Origin: Corynebacterium terpenotabidum Y-11
Lineage (GTDB): Bacteria > Actinomycetota > Actinomycetes > Mycobacteriales > Mycobacteriaceae
Direction: 5' to 3'
Length of the DNA: 64,000 nt
Assembly: GCF_000418365.1 (NCBI RefSeq)
Contig: NC_021663.1
Location: 1,612,001 to 1,676,000, forward strand
A program made the position numbers and the translations under genes. Below are positions 20,739-29,607 of the stretch, piece after piece. The stretch's first letter is position 1. Every line of letters begins with the position of its first letter. The notes under the pieces are model-generated. The model was given only the letters and a program-made list of their open reading frames with translations. It was not told where the DNA came from and made no database searches.

Positions 20739-20852
20739 CCTCACGTCTCCCACGGTCAGCGGGCCGCCCCGTCAGTGTGGCGCCCGTAGCCGACAGTAGC
20801 CCCTCCTCCCCCACTCGATGCCTGCTACTGCAGGGACCTGTACTTGCCCCGA

Positions 20853-22355
20853 TCAGACACGCAGTCCGACGGTTCCCACGGCCTCGAACGTGTCGTCCTT
20901 GTCATCCCAGCACTCGACATTCTTCAGTCCCGGGATCATGGACCGGCGGAACACCGGGTCTATGCCCTGCTTCTTCTGCATGCTGTAGTTACGCAGCAAC
21001 TTGAGCACCACCGGGCACAGCGGAACGAGTGCGCAGAGGTTGAGCACGACCATCGTCGCCGCACCGGTGTCCGCCAGCGCCCAGATGACCGGCACGTCGA
21101 CGATCGCGCCGAGGAAGACGCAGATCACCACCAGCGACCGGAAAACGAGCATGACCACCGGGTTCTTCGTGAAGTACTCCACATTGGACTGGGCGAGGTA
21201 GTAGTTGCCGATGACCGAGGAGAAGGCGAGGAAGAACAGGATCAGCGTCACCGCGTGGATGCCCCAGTCCCCGACCTGGGACGCCATCGAATCCTGCGTG
21301 AGCTTCGCCCCCTCGATATCGGTGCCGAAGGTCGGGTTGGACAGCAGGATGATGAACGCGGTCACCGAACAGACGATGAGAGTGTCGAAGTAGACGCCGA
21401 GGGTCTGCACGAGCCCCTGCTTGCAGGGGTGGGACGCTGCGGCGGTGCCAGCCGCGTTCGGGGCGGAACCCTGGCCTGCCTCGTTGGAGAACAGTCCGCG
21501 TCGCATGCCGTTCATGAATGCGGCGCCGACGGTCGCACCGGCGAATTCCCTGAACCCGAACGCGCCGGCGATGATGTCACCGACGACACCGGGGATGTCC
21601 GCGATGTTCATCCCGATCACCAGCAGGCCGAGCAAGATGTAGGTGATCGCCATGAACGGCACGAAAATCTGGGTGAAGGACGCGATGCGCTGGACACCGC
21701 CGAAGACGATCATTGCGGTGAGTAGGGCGACGGCGGTCCCGATGACAACTTTCATCGCGGTGGTGTCACTGTCGACCGACGTCACGACGGAGCTGACGAT
21801 GGAGTTCGTCTGCAGTGCGTTGTTGATGAACCCGAAGGTGATCGTGATGACCACGCCGAAGATCACCGCGAGCCAGCGGGCGTTGAGGCCCCGGGTCATG
21901 TAGTACGCCGGCCCACCGCGGTAGGCGTTGGAGGCGTAGTCACGGGTCTTGTAGAGCTGGGCGAGGGTGGCCTCGATGAAGGCTGTCGCACCACCGAGGA
22001 TAGCGATCATCCACATCCAGAACACGGCGCCGGGGCCACCGAGGGTGATCGCGACGGCCACACCGGCGATATTGCCGGTACCGACGCGGGACGCCGCGGA
22101 GATCGTGAATGCCTTGAATGGCGAGATGCTCTTGTCCGGGGCCTTGGTGCCCTTCTCCCCGGCGTGGGCCGCCGCACCCTGCGCCAGGATGTCGTCGTCC
22201 TGGGACGGTGGTTCGGTCACGGCACCGAACATATGGGGCAGTAGTCGGATCTGGACCACGATCGTGCGGACGCCGAAATAGACGCCGGCCGCGACCAGGA
22301 CCCAGACGACAATTCCCCAATAAGAATCATTGAGTGAGGTGATGAAATCCGTCAT
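20853..22355 (-). CDS. Sodium:alanine/glycine symporter (AGCS family)
   Basis: A 500-residue membrane transporter taking up alanine or glycine with sodium. Seen: the AGCS signature region TISAASRVGTGNIAGVAVAI (about 95-115), GPGAVFWMWMIAILGGATAF, RGLFSNEAGQGSAPNAAGTA near 300, and about ten hydrophobic segments. The C-terminus ends with a soluble tail. ATG 22355 is supported by TAGTAT 8 nt upstream at 22369..22364; earlier codons are not family-like. Which amino acid is carried cannot be read from sequence. It is divergent to the alcohol dehydrogenase at 22559. Confidence 0.93.
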   Translation of the reverse strand: MTDFITSLNDSYWGIVVWVLVAAGVYFGVRTIVVQIRLLPHMFGAVTEPPSQDDDILAQGAAAHAGEKGTKAPDKSISPFKAFTISAASRVGTGNIAGVAVAITLGGPGAVFWMWMIAILGGATAFIEATLAQLYKTRDYASNAYRGGPAYYMTRGLNARWLAVIFGVVITITFGFINNALQTNSIVSSVVTSVDSDTTAMKVVIGTAVALLTAMIVFGGVQRIASFTQIFVPFMAITYILLGLLVIGMNIADIPGVVGDIIAGAFGFREFAGATVGAAFMNGMRRGLFSNEAGQGSAPNAAGTAAASHPCKQGLVQTLGVYFDTLIVCSVTAFIILLSNPTFGTDIEGAKLTQDSMASQVGDWGIHAVTLILFFLAFSSVIGNYYLAQSNVEYFTKNPVVMLVFRSLVVICVFLGAIVDVPVIWALADTGAATMVVLNLCALVPLCPVVLKLLRNYSMQKKQGIDPVFRRSMIPGLKNVECWDDKDDTFEAVGTVGLRV

Positions 22356-22363
22356 GCCCGGTG

Positions 22364-22369
22364 ATACTA
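22364..22369 (-). promoter_or_regulatory. -10 element of a leaderless AGCS symporter promoter
   Basis: TAGTAT on the minus strand followed by 8 nt and ATG 22355. Confidence 0.5.
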
Positions 22370-22468
22370 CGGGACACCCCGGACTCCAGCAGCCCACACG
22401 TCATCGCCTGTGGTCGGCGAGGTCTGGGCGCCGGTTTCTGCCACCCGACAGGAGTAGCCTCGCCAATG

Positions 22469-22486
22469 ATGGGTGCTTTTACCCAT
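22469..22486. promoter_or_regulatory. Inverted repeat upstream of the alcohol dehydrogenase gene
   Basis: ATGGGT and ACCCAT are separated by GCTTTT. It lies in the divergent region, 73 nt before the dehydrogenase start and 114 nt before the symporter start, well placed for an operator. No regulator is known for it. Confidence 0.4.
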
Positions 22487-22558
22487 AGATCGGAAAGAGA
22501 GTGTGGGTCTGAAAGTACTGCAGATCCGAACTCGCATGAATTAACTAAGGAGCAGGAC

Positions 22559-23503
22559 ATGAAAGCGTGGAACTTCACCGGAACCCACCAGCCGTTCACG
22601 AAGGTTGAGGTGGAGCAGCCGACCCCGGGGCCGGGACAGATTCTCATCGAGATGAAGGCTGCCGGGCTCTGCCACTCTGATGTGGGCATTCTCGAAGATG
22701 AGAAGTGGCTCGACATCATGGACCTCCCGGCGATCCCCGGACATGAGATCGCCGGTGTCGTCGCGGCGGTAGGTGATGATGCGACCGGCTACTCCGTCGG
22801 CGACAGGGTCTGTGTCTGGCCCATGGGCACCGCAGGAAAGGCATATGGTTACGGCCGCGGTGGCGGTTGGGGCGAATACGTCGTCGCCGACATCGACGAT
22901 GTCATCCGCATTCCCGAGGGCGTACCTTTCGAACTCGCCGCTGCAGCCACCGATGCGGGCATGACTTCTTTTGGCGCGGTCATGGAGGCAGGAAAGCTGC
23001 AGAAAGGGGAAAAGGTCGGCATTATCGGCTTCGGTGGTCTCGGACAGATCGGTGCCCGAATCGCGTTTCTCTCGGGCGCCGAGGTGTATGTCGCAGAGGT
23101 GAATGAAGCGGTCTGGGATGCTGCCCTTGCAACGGGTGCTACCAAGGTTGTCAAGGACATCAGAGAACTCAGCGACATCGGGCTGACGCTTATCGTCGAC
23201 TTCGCCGGCTTCGGCACGACCACTGCAGGTGCGATTGAAGCGGTCGGCTACGAAGGGCGCGTCGTCCAGATCGGCATGGGCAAACTTGAGGCGACCATCA
23301 ACACGTATCCGTTGATCATGAAGCATGTGAACCTGGTGGGCAACACCGGCGGCTCTCGGGAAGCGATCGCGAAGGTGCTGGAGTTCATGGCTTCCGGAGA
23401 CATTTCCCCGGCCATCGAACTCACCGACTTCGATGGCATCCCCGAAGGTATCGACCGTCTGCACCGCGGCGAGGTGCGAGGGCGCCTCGTTGCGCTGTAC
23501 TGA
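22559..23503 (+). CDS. Zinc-type alcohol dehydrogenase (MDR superfamily), short form
   Basis: A medium-chain dehydrogenase/reductase, oxidising an alcohol with NAD(P). Seen: the catalytic zinc residues in GLCHSDVGI and PAIPGHEIAGVV, the Rossmann motif GIIGFGGLGQIGARIAFLSG, and DFAGFGTTTAGAIEAVGYEG. At 314 residues it is shorter than the usual 340-350. The stretch GDRVCVWPMGTAGKAYGYG replaces the structural-zinc loop and lacks its four cysteines. ATG 22559 has an ideal AAGGAG 6 nt upstream. The gene is on the opposite strand to its neighbours, and its codon usage is visibly lower in GC (many A/T third positions), suggesting acquisition. Substrate unknown. Confidence 0.9.
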   Translation: MKAWNFTGTHQPFTKVEVEQPTPGPGQILIEMKAAGLCHSDVGILEDEKWLDIMDLPAIPGHEIAGVVAAVGDDATGYSVGDRVCVWPMGTAGKAYGYGRGGGWGEYVVADIDDVIRIPEGVPFELAAAATDAGMTSFGAVMEAGKLQKGEKVGIIGFGGLGQIGARIAFLSGAEVYVAEVNEAVWDAALATGATKVVKDIRELSDIGLTLIVDFAGFGTTTAGAIEAVGYEGRVVQIGMGKLEATINTYPLIMKHVNLVGNTGGSREAIAKVLEFMASGDISPAIELTDFDGIPEGIDRLHRGEVRGRLVALY

Positions 23504-23577
23504 TTCGCTCGCTGCTGCGCATCTGAGGTACCGACGCGTGCCCTGCTGTCCCGGCGTATTCTCCCCGGTACCCTCGG

Positions 23578-24456
23578 CTACCTTCGCCGCTGACACTCCG
23601 GACAGAAGTGTGAGGACCGGTTCATCCACTGTTCCCGCACGATCGGCGTCCCGCAGCGGGGGCACGGCCCGCCCTCGCGGCCATAGACGTTGAGCGACCG
23701 GGAGAAATAGCCGGACGCCCCGTTGACGTTGACGTAGAGGTCGTCGAAGGACGTCCCGCCGGCCGCCAGGGCCCGGGTCATCACGTCGGCGGCGGCATCC
23801 AGCAGGTCGACCACATCACCCTGACGCATCGCCGTGGCTTTCTTCCGCGGATGGATGCCCGCCGCCCACAACGCCTCATCGGCGTAAATGTTGCCGATGC
23901 CCGAGACCACGGTCTGATCCAGCAGGACGCGCTTGATCTCGGACCGCTTTGTCCGGATCAATCGTGCCACCGTGACAGCGTCGAAGGCCGGATCGAGGGG
24001 ATCCACGGCAATGTGCGGAACCGGATCCACCACGTCCGGTGCCGTCAGTTCCCAGCGTCCGAAGGTCCGCTGGTCGACGAAACTGAGCTCGAGTTCCCTG
24101 CCGTCGTCGGTCACCAGCAGTGACCGGATCCGCAGGTGGGGTGAGGTGACCTGGCCCGGCTCACCGAGCAACATCTGCCCGGACATACCCAGGTGGACGA
24201 GCAGGCACCGGCCCGACGCCGCCCTTTCCGCAGTGACGGGCGCACCCGGGCACTCCAGGTCCAGCCAGAGGTACTTCCCCCGGCGTCGCACAGCGGCGAC
24301 ATACGCACCTTCCAGCCCCGCTTCCAGGGCCACGGCCCCGCCGACTTGGCTACGTACCGCCCGTGGGTGCAATACCTCCGTGCCGACGACCGTGGAACCG
24401 GTGATGTGCTCGGCAAGGCCCTGTCGGACCACCTCCACCTCGGGAAGCTCAGGCAC
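23578..24456 (-). CDS. mutM: Formamidopyrimidine-DNA glycosylase
   Basis: Base-excision repair glycosylase/AP lyase that removes 8-oxoguanine and FaPy. The N-terminal (M)PELPEVEVVRQGL supplies the catalytic Pro and Glu; YLWLDLE precedes the conserved domain; the C-terminus carries the zinc finger PCPRCGTPIVREQWMNRSSH followed by FCPECQ. Length 292 is normal. Translation starts with GTG at 24456, 14 nt after the rnc stop, so it is probably co-transcribed with rnc and the DUF177 gene, as in mycobacteria. Confidence 0.97.
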   Translation of the reverse strand: MPELPEVEVVRQGLAEHITGSTVVGTEVLHPRAVRSQVGGAVALEAGLEGAYVAAVRRRGKYLWLDLECPGAPVTAERAASGRCLLVHLGMSGQMLLGEPGQVTSPHLRIRSLLVTDDGRELELSFVDQRTFGRWELTAPDVVDPVPHIAVDPLDPAFDAVTVARLIRTKRSEIKRVLLDQTVVSGIGNIYADEALWAAGIHPRKKATAMRQGDVVDLLDAAADVMTRALAAGGTSFDDLYVNVNGASGYFSRSLNVYGREGGPCPRCGTPIVREQWMNRSSHFCPECQRRR

Positions 24457-24470
24457 GTGGCGCCACCCGA

Positions 24471-25214
24471 TCAGTCGGTCAGACCGGACAGGTCGCGGTA
24501 GGCCTCGCGCGCAGCATGATGCTCCGCCTCCTTCTTAGTGTGGCCTTCACCGTGGCCCCGGACTTCACCGTTGATGATCACCGTCGCGGTGAACGTCTGG
24601 TCGTGGTCCGGTCCGTCAACCTCGGACGTGTACTGCGGCTCTGCGGCGATCCTCAGATCGGAGAGCTTCTCCACCAGGACCGTCTTCCAGTCCATCGTCA
24701 GCCCGGTCGATGGTGCCGTGGTGATCTTCTGCTCGAAGATGCGCAGGACCGTGGCCCGGGCGACATCAAAACCACATTCGAGGTAGATCGCACCGAGCAT
24801 CGCCTCCACGGAATCCGCGAGAATCGAGTGCTTGTCCCGCCCGCCGGTCAGCATCTCACCCCGGCCGAGCAGTACGAAGTCCCCCATGTTCAGTTCCCGC
24901 GCAATACCGGCCAGGGCGTACATGTTGACCACGCCGGCACGCATCTTCGAGATATCGGACTCCGACCGGTCCGGGAACTGGCGGTAAAGCTGCTCTGCCA
25001 CGGACAGTCCGAGCACGGCGTCCCCGAGGAACTCCAGCCGCTCGTTGTTCGGCAGGTTGCCGTTCTCGTTCGCGAAAGATCGGTGGGACAGGGCGAGACG
25101 GAGCATCTCATCGGACAGCTCCACTCCCCAGGACTCCAGTAACGGCGTGTGATCAGTCTTCCCGAAAGCGGCGTCCAGCGCCGGCTCGCCGGTCAGTCGG
25201 CGTTTCCGCGACAT
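24471..25214 (-). CDS. rnc: Ribonuclease III
   Basis: Double-strand-specific endoribonuclease, processing rRNA and mRNA. The 247-residue protein has the catalytic signature NERLEFLGDAVLGLSVAEQL (about 60-80), the second acidic cluster DSVEAMLGAIYLECG, and a C-terminal double-stranded RNA-binding domain (TFTATVIINGEVRGHGEGHT ... KEAEHHAAREAY). ATG 25214 overlaps the stop of the upstream DUF177 gene by 1 nt (TGATG), so translation is probably coupled. Confidence 0.97.
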   Translation of the reverse strand: MSRKRRLTGEPALDAAFGKTDHTPLLESWGVELSDEMLRLALSHRSFANENGNLPNNERLEFLGDAVLGLSVAEQLYRQFPDRSESDISKMRAGVVNMYALAGIARELNMGDFVLLGRGEMLTGGRDKHSILADSVEAMLGAIYLECGFDVARATVLRIFEQKITTAPSTGLTMDWKTVLVEKLSDLRIAAEPQYTSEVDGPDHDQTFTATVIINGEVRGHGEGHTKKEAEHHAAREAYRDLSGLTD

Positions 25215-25801
25215 CAGGCGTCCTTCCCGGCCTCAGCGTCAGTGCTGTCCTCGAGGCTGTCTGCCAGCCCGGCCAGACCCGACCACCGGGGATCCGGGGC
25301 ATCCGCCTCACCGGAGATGCCGTCAGGTGACGGCGTGTCCTCGGCGCACTCATGTCCGTAGTCGTCACACACCGGGTTGAACGGGATGGTCAGACCGGTC
25401 TCGTCGAGGACGAGCTGGGTGATGTCGACCATGTCGTCCTGGACGAACAAGGGCTCGAAGTCGTCGTCCTCATCGACGTCGCCGCCGGCGACACCGTCAC
25501 GGGTGATGAAATCCGGGGTGATGCCGAAAACATCGTTGACCCGTACCTCCAAGGGCTCATCGATCGCGGCGAGACAACGGGAGCACTGCCCGGAGACCCG
25601 GGCGTAGACGGTGGCATCCACCAGCAGGGACTCCCCCAGGTTCGAGACGTCGGCGACAATCTCCACGGGCGATCCCTCTGCCACGCCGAGCATCTCACCG
25701 CCCAGGCGGACCGGGGACTGCCCGGTGGTTGTCAGGTGCTGGGGCATTCCGGTGGACCGGAGCGCCGCGCGAACTTCAAGCTGGAACGGATCTGTACTCA
25801 C
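25214..25801 (-). CDS. DUF177 (YceD-like) protein
   Basis: A 195-residue protein of the DUF177/YceD family, linked to 23S rRNA or large-subunit maturation and often next to rpmF. Seen: the conserved CSRCLAAIDEPLEVRVNDVF region, an acidic stretch, LVLDETGLTIPFNPVCDDYG with its Cys pair, and a variable acidic tail. It starts with GTG at 25801. The usual rpmF partner is absent and rnc follows directly, as in mycobacteria. It is downstream of the SepIVA-like gene (48 bp gap). Confidence 0.88.
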   Translation of the reverse strand: MSTDPFQLEVRAALRSTGMPQHLTTTGQSPVRLGGEMLGVAEGSPVEIVADVSNLGESLLVDATVYARVSGQCSRCLAAIDEPLEVRVNDVFGITPDFITRDGVAGGDVDEDDDFEPLFVQDDMVDITQLVLDETGLTIPFNPVCDDYGHECAEDTPSPDGISGEADAPDPRWSGLAGLADSLEDSTDAEAGKDA

Positions 25802-25848
25802 CCCGTCATTTGTACCCTCGTGGGCCTGGGGGTGCGAATCACCGCCGG

Positions 25849-26616
25849 TCAGCCGCGGGAATCCCAGTCCTCACGGGCGCCGGCCTCGCCACGGACCTCA
25901 CCCCGCGACTCGCGCGGATACCGGCTACCGGACACCCCCGCACCCTTCCGCAGGGCAGAACGGTCCCGGGAGACGATCCGCAGCGATCCGTTGAGGGACT
26001 CCTCGAACTGGGCGAGGGTGCTGTCGACGTACTGGTCGCACTCCCGACGCAGCCGGTCGGAATCAGCGTGGGCGGATTCGATGATCCGGCGGGCCTCAGC
26101 CTCCGCCTCGCGCACCACCTCGGATTCACTGACGAGGCGACGCTGCTCGGTGATGCCTTCATTGACCGCCCGGTCGTAGAGGTTGTTGCCCTCCTCGATG
26201 AGACGATTCTTCTCCGCCTCCGCCCGAGACGTGGTCTCGTGGTACTCCCGTCGGGCCTCATCCTCCAGACGCACCGCCTCGGATTCCGCATGGGCGACCG
26301 TGGTCTGCGCCCGGTCCTCCGCGTCGGCGAGCATGTCGTCGGAGCGGCGGCTCGCGTCTTCGAGAATCTCGGCGCGTTCCGCCTGAGCGTCTTCGACCAG
26401 GGTCGCCGCCTTGTCCTCCGCCTCGGCGATGATGGTGTATTCGCGGTCGAGGACGTCCTGGGCGTCATCCATGTCGCCGGGGATGGCGTTACGGACCTCG
26501 TCCAGCAGGTTGACAACCTGGATTCTCGGCACGAGACAATTGGCGCTCATCGGGACGCCGTACGCCTGTTCCACGATTCTCTGCAGCTCGTCGATGCCCT
26601 CGAAAGTCTTGTACAT
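25849..26616 (-). CDS. sepIVA: SepIVA-like DivIVA-domain cell-division protein
   Basis: Orthologue by sequence memory of mycobacterial SepIVA, a DivIVA-like septation factor. The N-terminus MYKTFEGIDELQRIVEQAYG and VPMSANCLVPRIQVVNLLDE match that family; residues 60-215 form a long charged coiled coil (EDKAATLVEDAQAERAEILE); LRRECDQYVDSTLAQFEESL closes the conserved region. The last ~40 residues are a basic/acidic disordered tail. ATG 26616 is chosen because orthologues begin MYK/MYR; an ATG at 26628 is the alternative. 255 residues. It probably acts at the septum or pole (family knowledge). Confidence 0.88.
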   Translation of the reverse strand: MYKTFEGIDELQRIVEQAYGVPMSANCLVPRIQVVNLLDEVRNAIPGDMDDAQDVLDREYTIIAEAEDKAATLVEDAQAERAEILEDASRRSDDMLADAEDRAQTTVAHAESEAVRLEDEARREYHETTSRAEAEKNRLIEEGNNLYDRAVNEGITEQRRLVSESEVVREAEAEARRIIESAHADSDRLRRECDQYVDSTLAQFEESLNGSLRIVSRDRSALRKGAGVSGSRYPRESRGEVRGEAGAREDWDSRG

Positions 26617-26680
26617 GACTGCCAGCATGCCAGAAACCCACCCCGGGGCTCCGGTGTGACACGCGCCCCTGCCGGACTCG

Positions 26681-27181
26681 CTAGGCCGGTCCCTGCTCCG
26701 CGTACTTCGCGGTGACGGCGGCGGCGACATTCTCCGGCAGCAGCCCGTGGACGTCCCCGCCGTACTTCGCGACCTCCTTGCAGATCGTCGAGGAGACGTA
26801 CCCGTACTTCGGGTCGGTCAGCAGGAAGAAGGTCTCCACCCCGGTGAGCCGCTGGTTCATCTGCGCCATCGGCAGCTCATACTCATAGTCCAGGGAACTG
26901 CGCAGCCCCTTGACCATCGCGGTGATGTCGTGCTCTTCGAGATAGGTGACCAGCAGGCTGTCCCAGGTGTCGATGGTGATCCGCTCCGCTTCCGGCGCAC
27001 CGGTGGCATCCAGGGCCTCCCTGATCAGACCGATCCGTTCTTCCGCGGTGAACAGGCCGGACTTGTTCGGGTTGTAGGTCACCAGGACCGTCACCTCATC
27101 GAAGTTCCGCGCCGCGCGCGTGAAGATGTCCAGGTGGCCGTTGGTGACGGGGTCGAAGGACCCGGGGCAGCAGACTCGCAT
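26681..27181 (-). CDS. coaD: Phosphopantetheine adenylyltransferase
   Basis: Transfers AMP from ATP to 4'-phosphopantetheine, the penultimate step of coenzyme A synthesis. A 166-residue protein with the nucleotidyltransferase motif CCPGSFDPVTNGHLDIFTRA at the N-terminus and the second motif YGYVSSTICKEVAKYGGDV (ISSTxVKE-like). ATG 27181 is supported by the start of the motif and by TAGAGT 7 nt upstream at 27194..27189. rsmD lies 18 nt upstream, the usual coaD neighbour. Confidence 0.97.
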   Translation of the reverse strand: MRVCCPGSFDPVTNGHLDIFTRAARNFDEVTVLVTYNPNKSGLFTAEERIGLIREALDATGAPEAERITIDTWDSLLVTYLEEHDITAMVKGLRSSLDYEYELPMAQMNQRLTGVETFFLLTDPKYGYVSSTICKEVAKYGGDVHGLLPENVAAAVTAKYAEQGPA

Positions 27182-27188
27182 GGTGACC

Positions 27189-27194
27189 ACTCTA
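27189..27194 (-). promoter_or_regulatory. -10 element of a leaderless coaD promoter
   Basis: TAGAGT on the minus strand followed by 7 nt and ATG 27181. It lies between the rsmD stop (27199) and coaD, giving coaD a promoter of its own. Confidence 0.55.
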
Positions 27195-27198
27195 TGCC

Positions 27199-27804
27199 CT
27201 ACCTGGTCACCGAGCCTGCCGCCCCCGGTGCACTGTCCGGTGTGCCCCGCCAGATCGCCATGTCCATCCGGGCAATGCCGAAGGTCCGCTTCTTAAGCTT
27301 CTGCCCGGTGGTCTCGAACCCCTCGGGCCAGTCCACCTCGGCGGAATCGACATGCCGTTCCACCACGACGACCGCGTCAGGCTGAAGTATCGGGACCAGG
27401 GCGCGAACCATCTCATTGACGGCATCGTCGTGCAGCGCATACGGCGGGTCCGCCAGCACCATCGTGTAGTGCGACGTCGGCGCACCGGCCAGGAAGGTGG
27501 AGGCCATGGTCTCCACCACCCTGGTCGCCGGGTGCCCCACCACCGCCGCGTTGGCACGGGCAACCTCACAGGCCCTGTGATTGTCGTCGACGAGGGTCAC
27601 TTCCGCAGCCCCGCGGGACGCGGCCTCCAATCCCAGGGCCCCGGACCCGGCGAAAAGGTCGAGCACGACCTCACCCTCGAAGCCGAACCTGACCTGCAGG
27701 GAAGAGAACAGACCTTCCCGTGCGCGGTCAGAGGTGGGACGGGTGCCTTCATCGGGGACGCGAAGCTTCCTGCCCCGAGCACTCCCGGAGATGATGCGGG
27801 TCAC
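27199..27804 (-). CDS. rsmD: 16S rRNA (guanine966-N2)-methyltransferase RsmD
   Basis: SAM-dependent enzyme modifying G966 of 16S rRNA. Seen: TRIISGSARGRKLRVPDEGT, the SAM-binding DLFAGSGALGLEAASRGAAE, and the catalytic motif LADPPYALHDD. 201 residues, normal length. It starts with GTG at 27804, which overlaps the stop codon of the upstream biotinyl-domain gene by 4 nt (GTGA), implying translational coupling. coaD follows. Confidence 0.95.
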   Translation of the reverse strand: MTRIISGSARGRKLRVPDEGTRPTSDRAREGLFSSLQVRFGFEGEVVLDLFAGSGALGLEAASRGAAEVTLVDDNHRACEVARANAAVVGHPATRVVETMASTFLAGAPTSHYTMVLADPPYALHDDAVNEMVRALVPILQPDAVVVVERHVDSAEVDWPEGFETTGQKLKKRTFGIARMDMAIWRGTPDSAPGAAGSVTR

Positions 27805-28028
27805 TGACCTGGCTCCGGGAGGGCGGTCAGCCGGAGAATGAGGTCCCCACCGTCAACCCTCGAAAAGTCCTCGACGCTCCCCCGCTGCACCACACCCGGC
27901 CCGGGCGCGGCGACCACGGCCTCGACTTTCACTGCTTCCACGACAGCCAGCCGGTCACCGGTGGTGACGGTCTGACCGTCCGACGCTTCGAACCGAACAT
28001 GTCCTGCGAACGGGGCAAAGATATCCAT
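27801..28028 (-). CDS. Small biotinyl/lipoyl-domain protein
   Basis: A 75-residue free-standing biotinyl/lipoyl fold: FAPFAGHVRFEASDGQTVTTGDRL, then the carrier turn VVEAVKVEAVV. The modifiable Lys is present, but the flanking residues are Val (VKV) instead of the usual Met (MKM). The domain fits a biotin carboxyl carrier segment, but no carboxylase is nearby. The start is uncertain: ATG 28028 begins the fold but lacks a Shine-Dalgarno sequence, whereas GTG 28130 overlaps the upstream HNH stop (GTGA) and would add 34 non-conserved residues. It sits immediately before rsmD. Confidence 0.75.
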   Translation of the reverse strand: MDIFAPFAGHVRFEASDGQTVTTGDRLAVVEAVKVEAVVAAPGPGVVQRGSVEDFSRVDGGDLILRLTALPEPGQ

Positions 28029-28126
28029 GAAAGGGAGTGTAACCCGCACCGCGCCCGGGCGTGACGAGCCCCCGGCGCAGACCGTGAGGTCCGAGGTCCG
28101 GGAGTCGTACACGTTCAGCGGGCCAA

Positions 28127-29551
28127 TCACCCGGGAGCGTCGTCCGGCGGGTCCTCACCGGTACACGCCCGTCGTCCGCGGATGATCCGCCCCGGCGCAT
28201 CCCAGCCGACCAGTCCGCCGGCCTCAAGTGGCCGCCGCTGCCGGTCCTGCGAAACCGGTGGAATCCAGTCGACCCGCCGACCATCGGTTCCCCGGCGCGT
28301 CTCCCACCGGTCGGGATCGTCCCGCCGGTCGTTGACCTTCGTGTGGGCCCCGGGTGCTGCGAGGGTGAGATTGTCGAGGTCAGTCGGCCCGCCGGACGCC
28401 CAGTCGTCGATATGGTGCATGTGCGACAAGACCGGGGGCGTCGACGACCCCGGGGCGGAGCTCACCCCCTCCTCGCCGACCAGGGCGAGGTACTGGTCGA
28501 GACTGCCGAGCCGACGTGACCGGCCCAGGGCGAGCGTCTTCCCCTCCAGATCCATGAACTGGCAGAAGAGATCCGCCGCCTCGGTGGTGGCACGCAGTTC
28601 ACTGACCGGGACGTGAACGCCAACGTCGGTCGGTGCGGTACCGTCGCCGGACAGCAGCCGCTCCACGGTGACCGCTGCGACGATGGTGGTCGTCCCCCGG
28701 GACGGGGTGAGCGTCTTTCCCCGTCCATAACCGGCAGTTACGGCGGCCATCAAGGCGTCGTGTCGGCGTTGTTCTGGAGTGCGCATGTCTTCTGCAGCAT
28801 CCCCGTCACACAGATCACCTGCTTTCGCATGGTCCGCCATGAGCCGTTGCAGGACCGCCGCCGCTTCCGGTTCAAGCAGCCCATTGACCGGGCTCATCCC
28901 GTCCGTCCGTTGGGCTCCGATCGTGATCCCCCGCAGCCGCCGGTGGTCGCTCCGGTCCCAGATCCCTTCACTGCCCAGCAACCCGGTCAGCCACGGCCGG
29001 ATCCTGCCCAGGTCAGCCATACCGTGGGCGCGCAGGACCGGGATGAGCTGCTGGTCCACACTCGCGGTGATCCGGTCATGCTGGTCAGCCGGCAGGGCAT
29101 CGATGGCGGAGTCCACGACGGCCACGGCTCCGATATCGATGTCCCCGTCGACCAGTGCGGCAGTGAGTTCGGGCATATGTGCCGGCCCGGGGGCTGCCGG
29201 GTCGATGGCGAAGGCGTCTCCCCGGGCGTCGAGCCGACGGGTGGCCGCGACCCTGGACCGGGCGTCCACCGGACGCATCCCGAACCGGTCGACCAGCCAG
29301 GACCGTGCCCGGTGCGCGGGAGCGGGGATGTGCCGCTCATGGGCGCAGAGGAAGCGCGCATCAACAATGCCGGTGCGTCGACGACCGCGCTCCAGGGTCC
29401 GGTAGATCCTCTCCCGTTGTTCCGGGTCCAGCCGGTCCCAGGCGTCCTGCGGCTGATCGGCCAGCACTGCGGTCGCCTCGGCGAATGCGTCGACCGCGGC
29501 GGCGAGGTCGACCACACTGCCGACAGAGTTCCCTCCGGAATCCCCACCCAT
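28127..29551 (-). CDS. HNH endonuclease with DUF222 domain (13E12-type)
   Basis: A 474-residue member of the actinobacterial DUF222-HNH family, often multi-copy and of unclear role. Seen: an N-terminal helical DUF222 region (about 20-300; FGMRPVDARSRVAATRRLDA) and a C-terminal HNH motif HMHHIDDWASGGPTDLDNLT followed by APGAHTKVND. It has its own promoter (29608-29634) and a GGGGAGG ribosome-binding site. It separates recG from the biotinyl-domain/rsmD/coaD genes, and overlaps the possible GTG start of the biotinyl-domain gene. Probably a late insertion into a conserved order (inference). Confidence 0.92.
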   Translation of the reverse strand: MGGDSGGNSVGSVVDLAAAVDAFAEATAVLADQPQDAWDRLDPEQRERIYRTLERGRRRTGIVDARFLCAHERHIPAPAHRARSWLVDRFGMRPVDARSRVAATRRLDARGDAFAIDPAAPGPAHMPELTAALVDGDIDIGAVAVVDSAIDALPADQHDRITASVDQQLIPVLRAHGMADLGRIRPWLTGLLGSEGIWDRSDHRRLRGITIGAQRTDGMSPVNGLLEPEAAAVLQRLMADHAKAGDLCDGDAAEDMRTPEQRRHDALMAAVTAGYGRGKTLTPSRGTTTIVAAVTVERLLSGDGTAPTDVGVHVPVSELRATTEAADLFCQFMDLEGKTLALGRSRRLGSLDQYLALVGEEGVSSAPGSSTPPVLSHMHHIDDWASGGPTDLDNLTLAAPGAHTKVNDRRDDPDRWETRRGTDGRRVDWIPPVSQDRQRRPLEAGGLVGWDAPGRIIRGRRACTGEDPPDDAPG

Positions 29552-29607
29552 TGACCTTCACCTCCCCAAAGAACCAGTCCCACCATCAACTTTCTACTAC
29601 AAATCAG

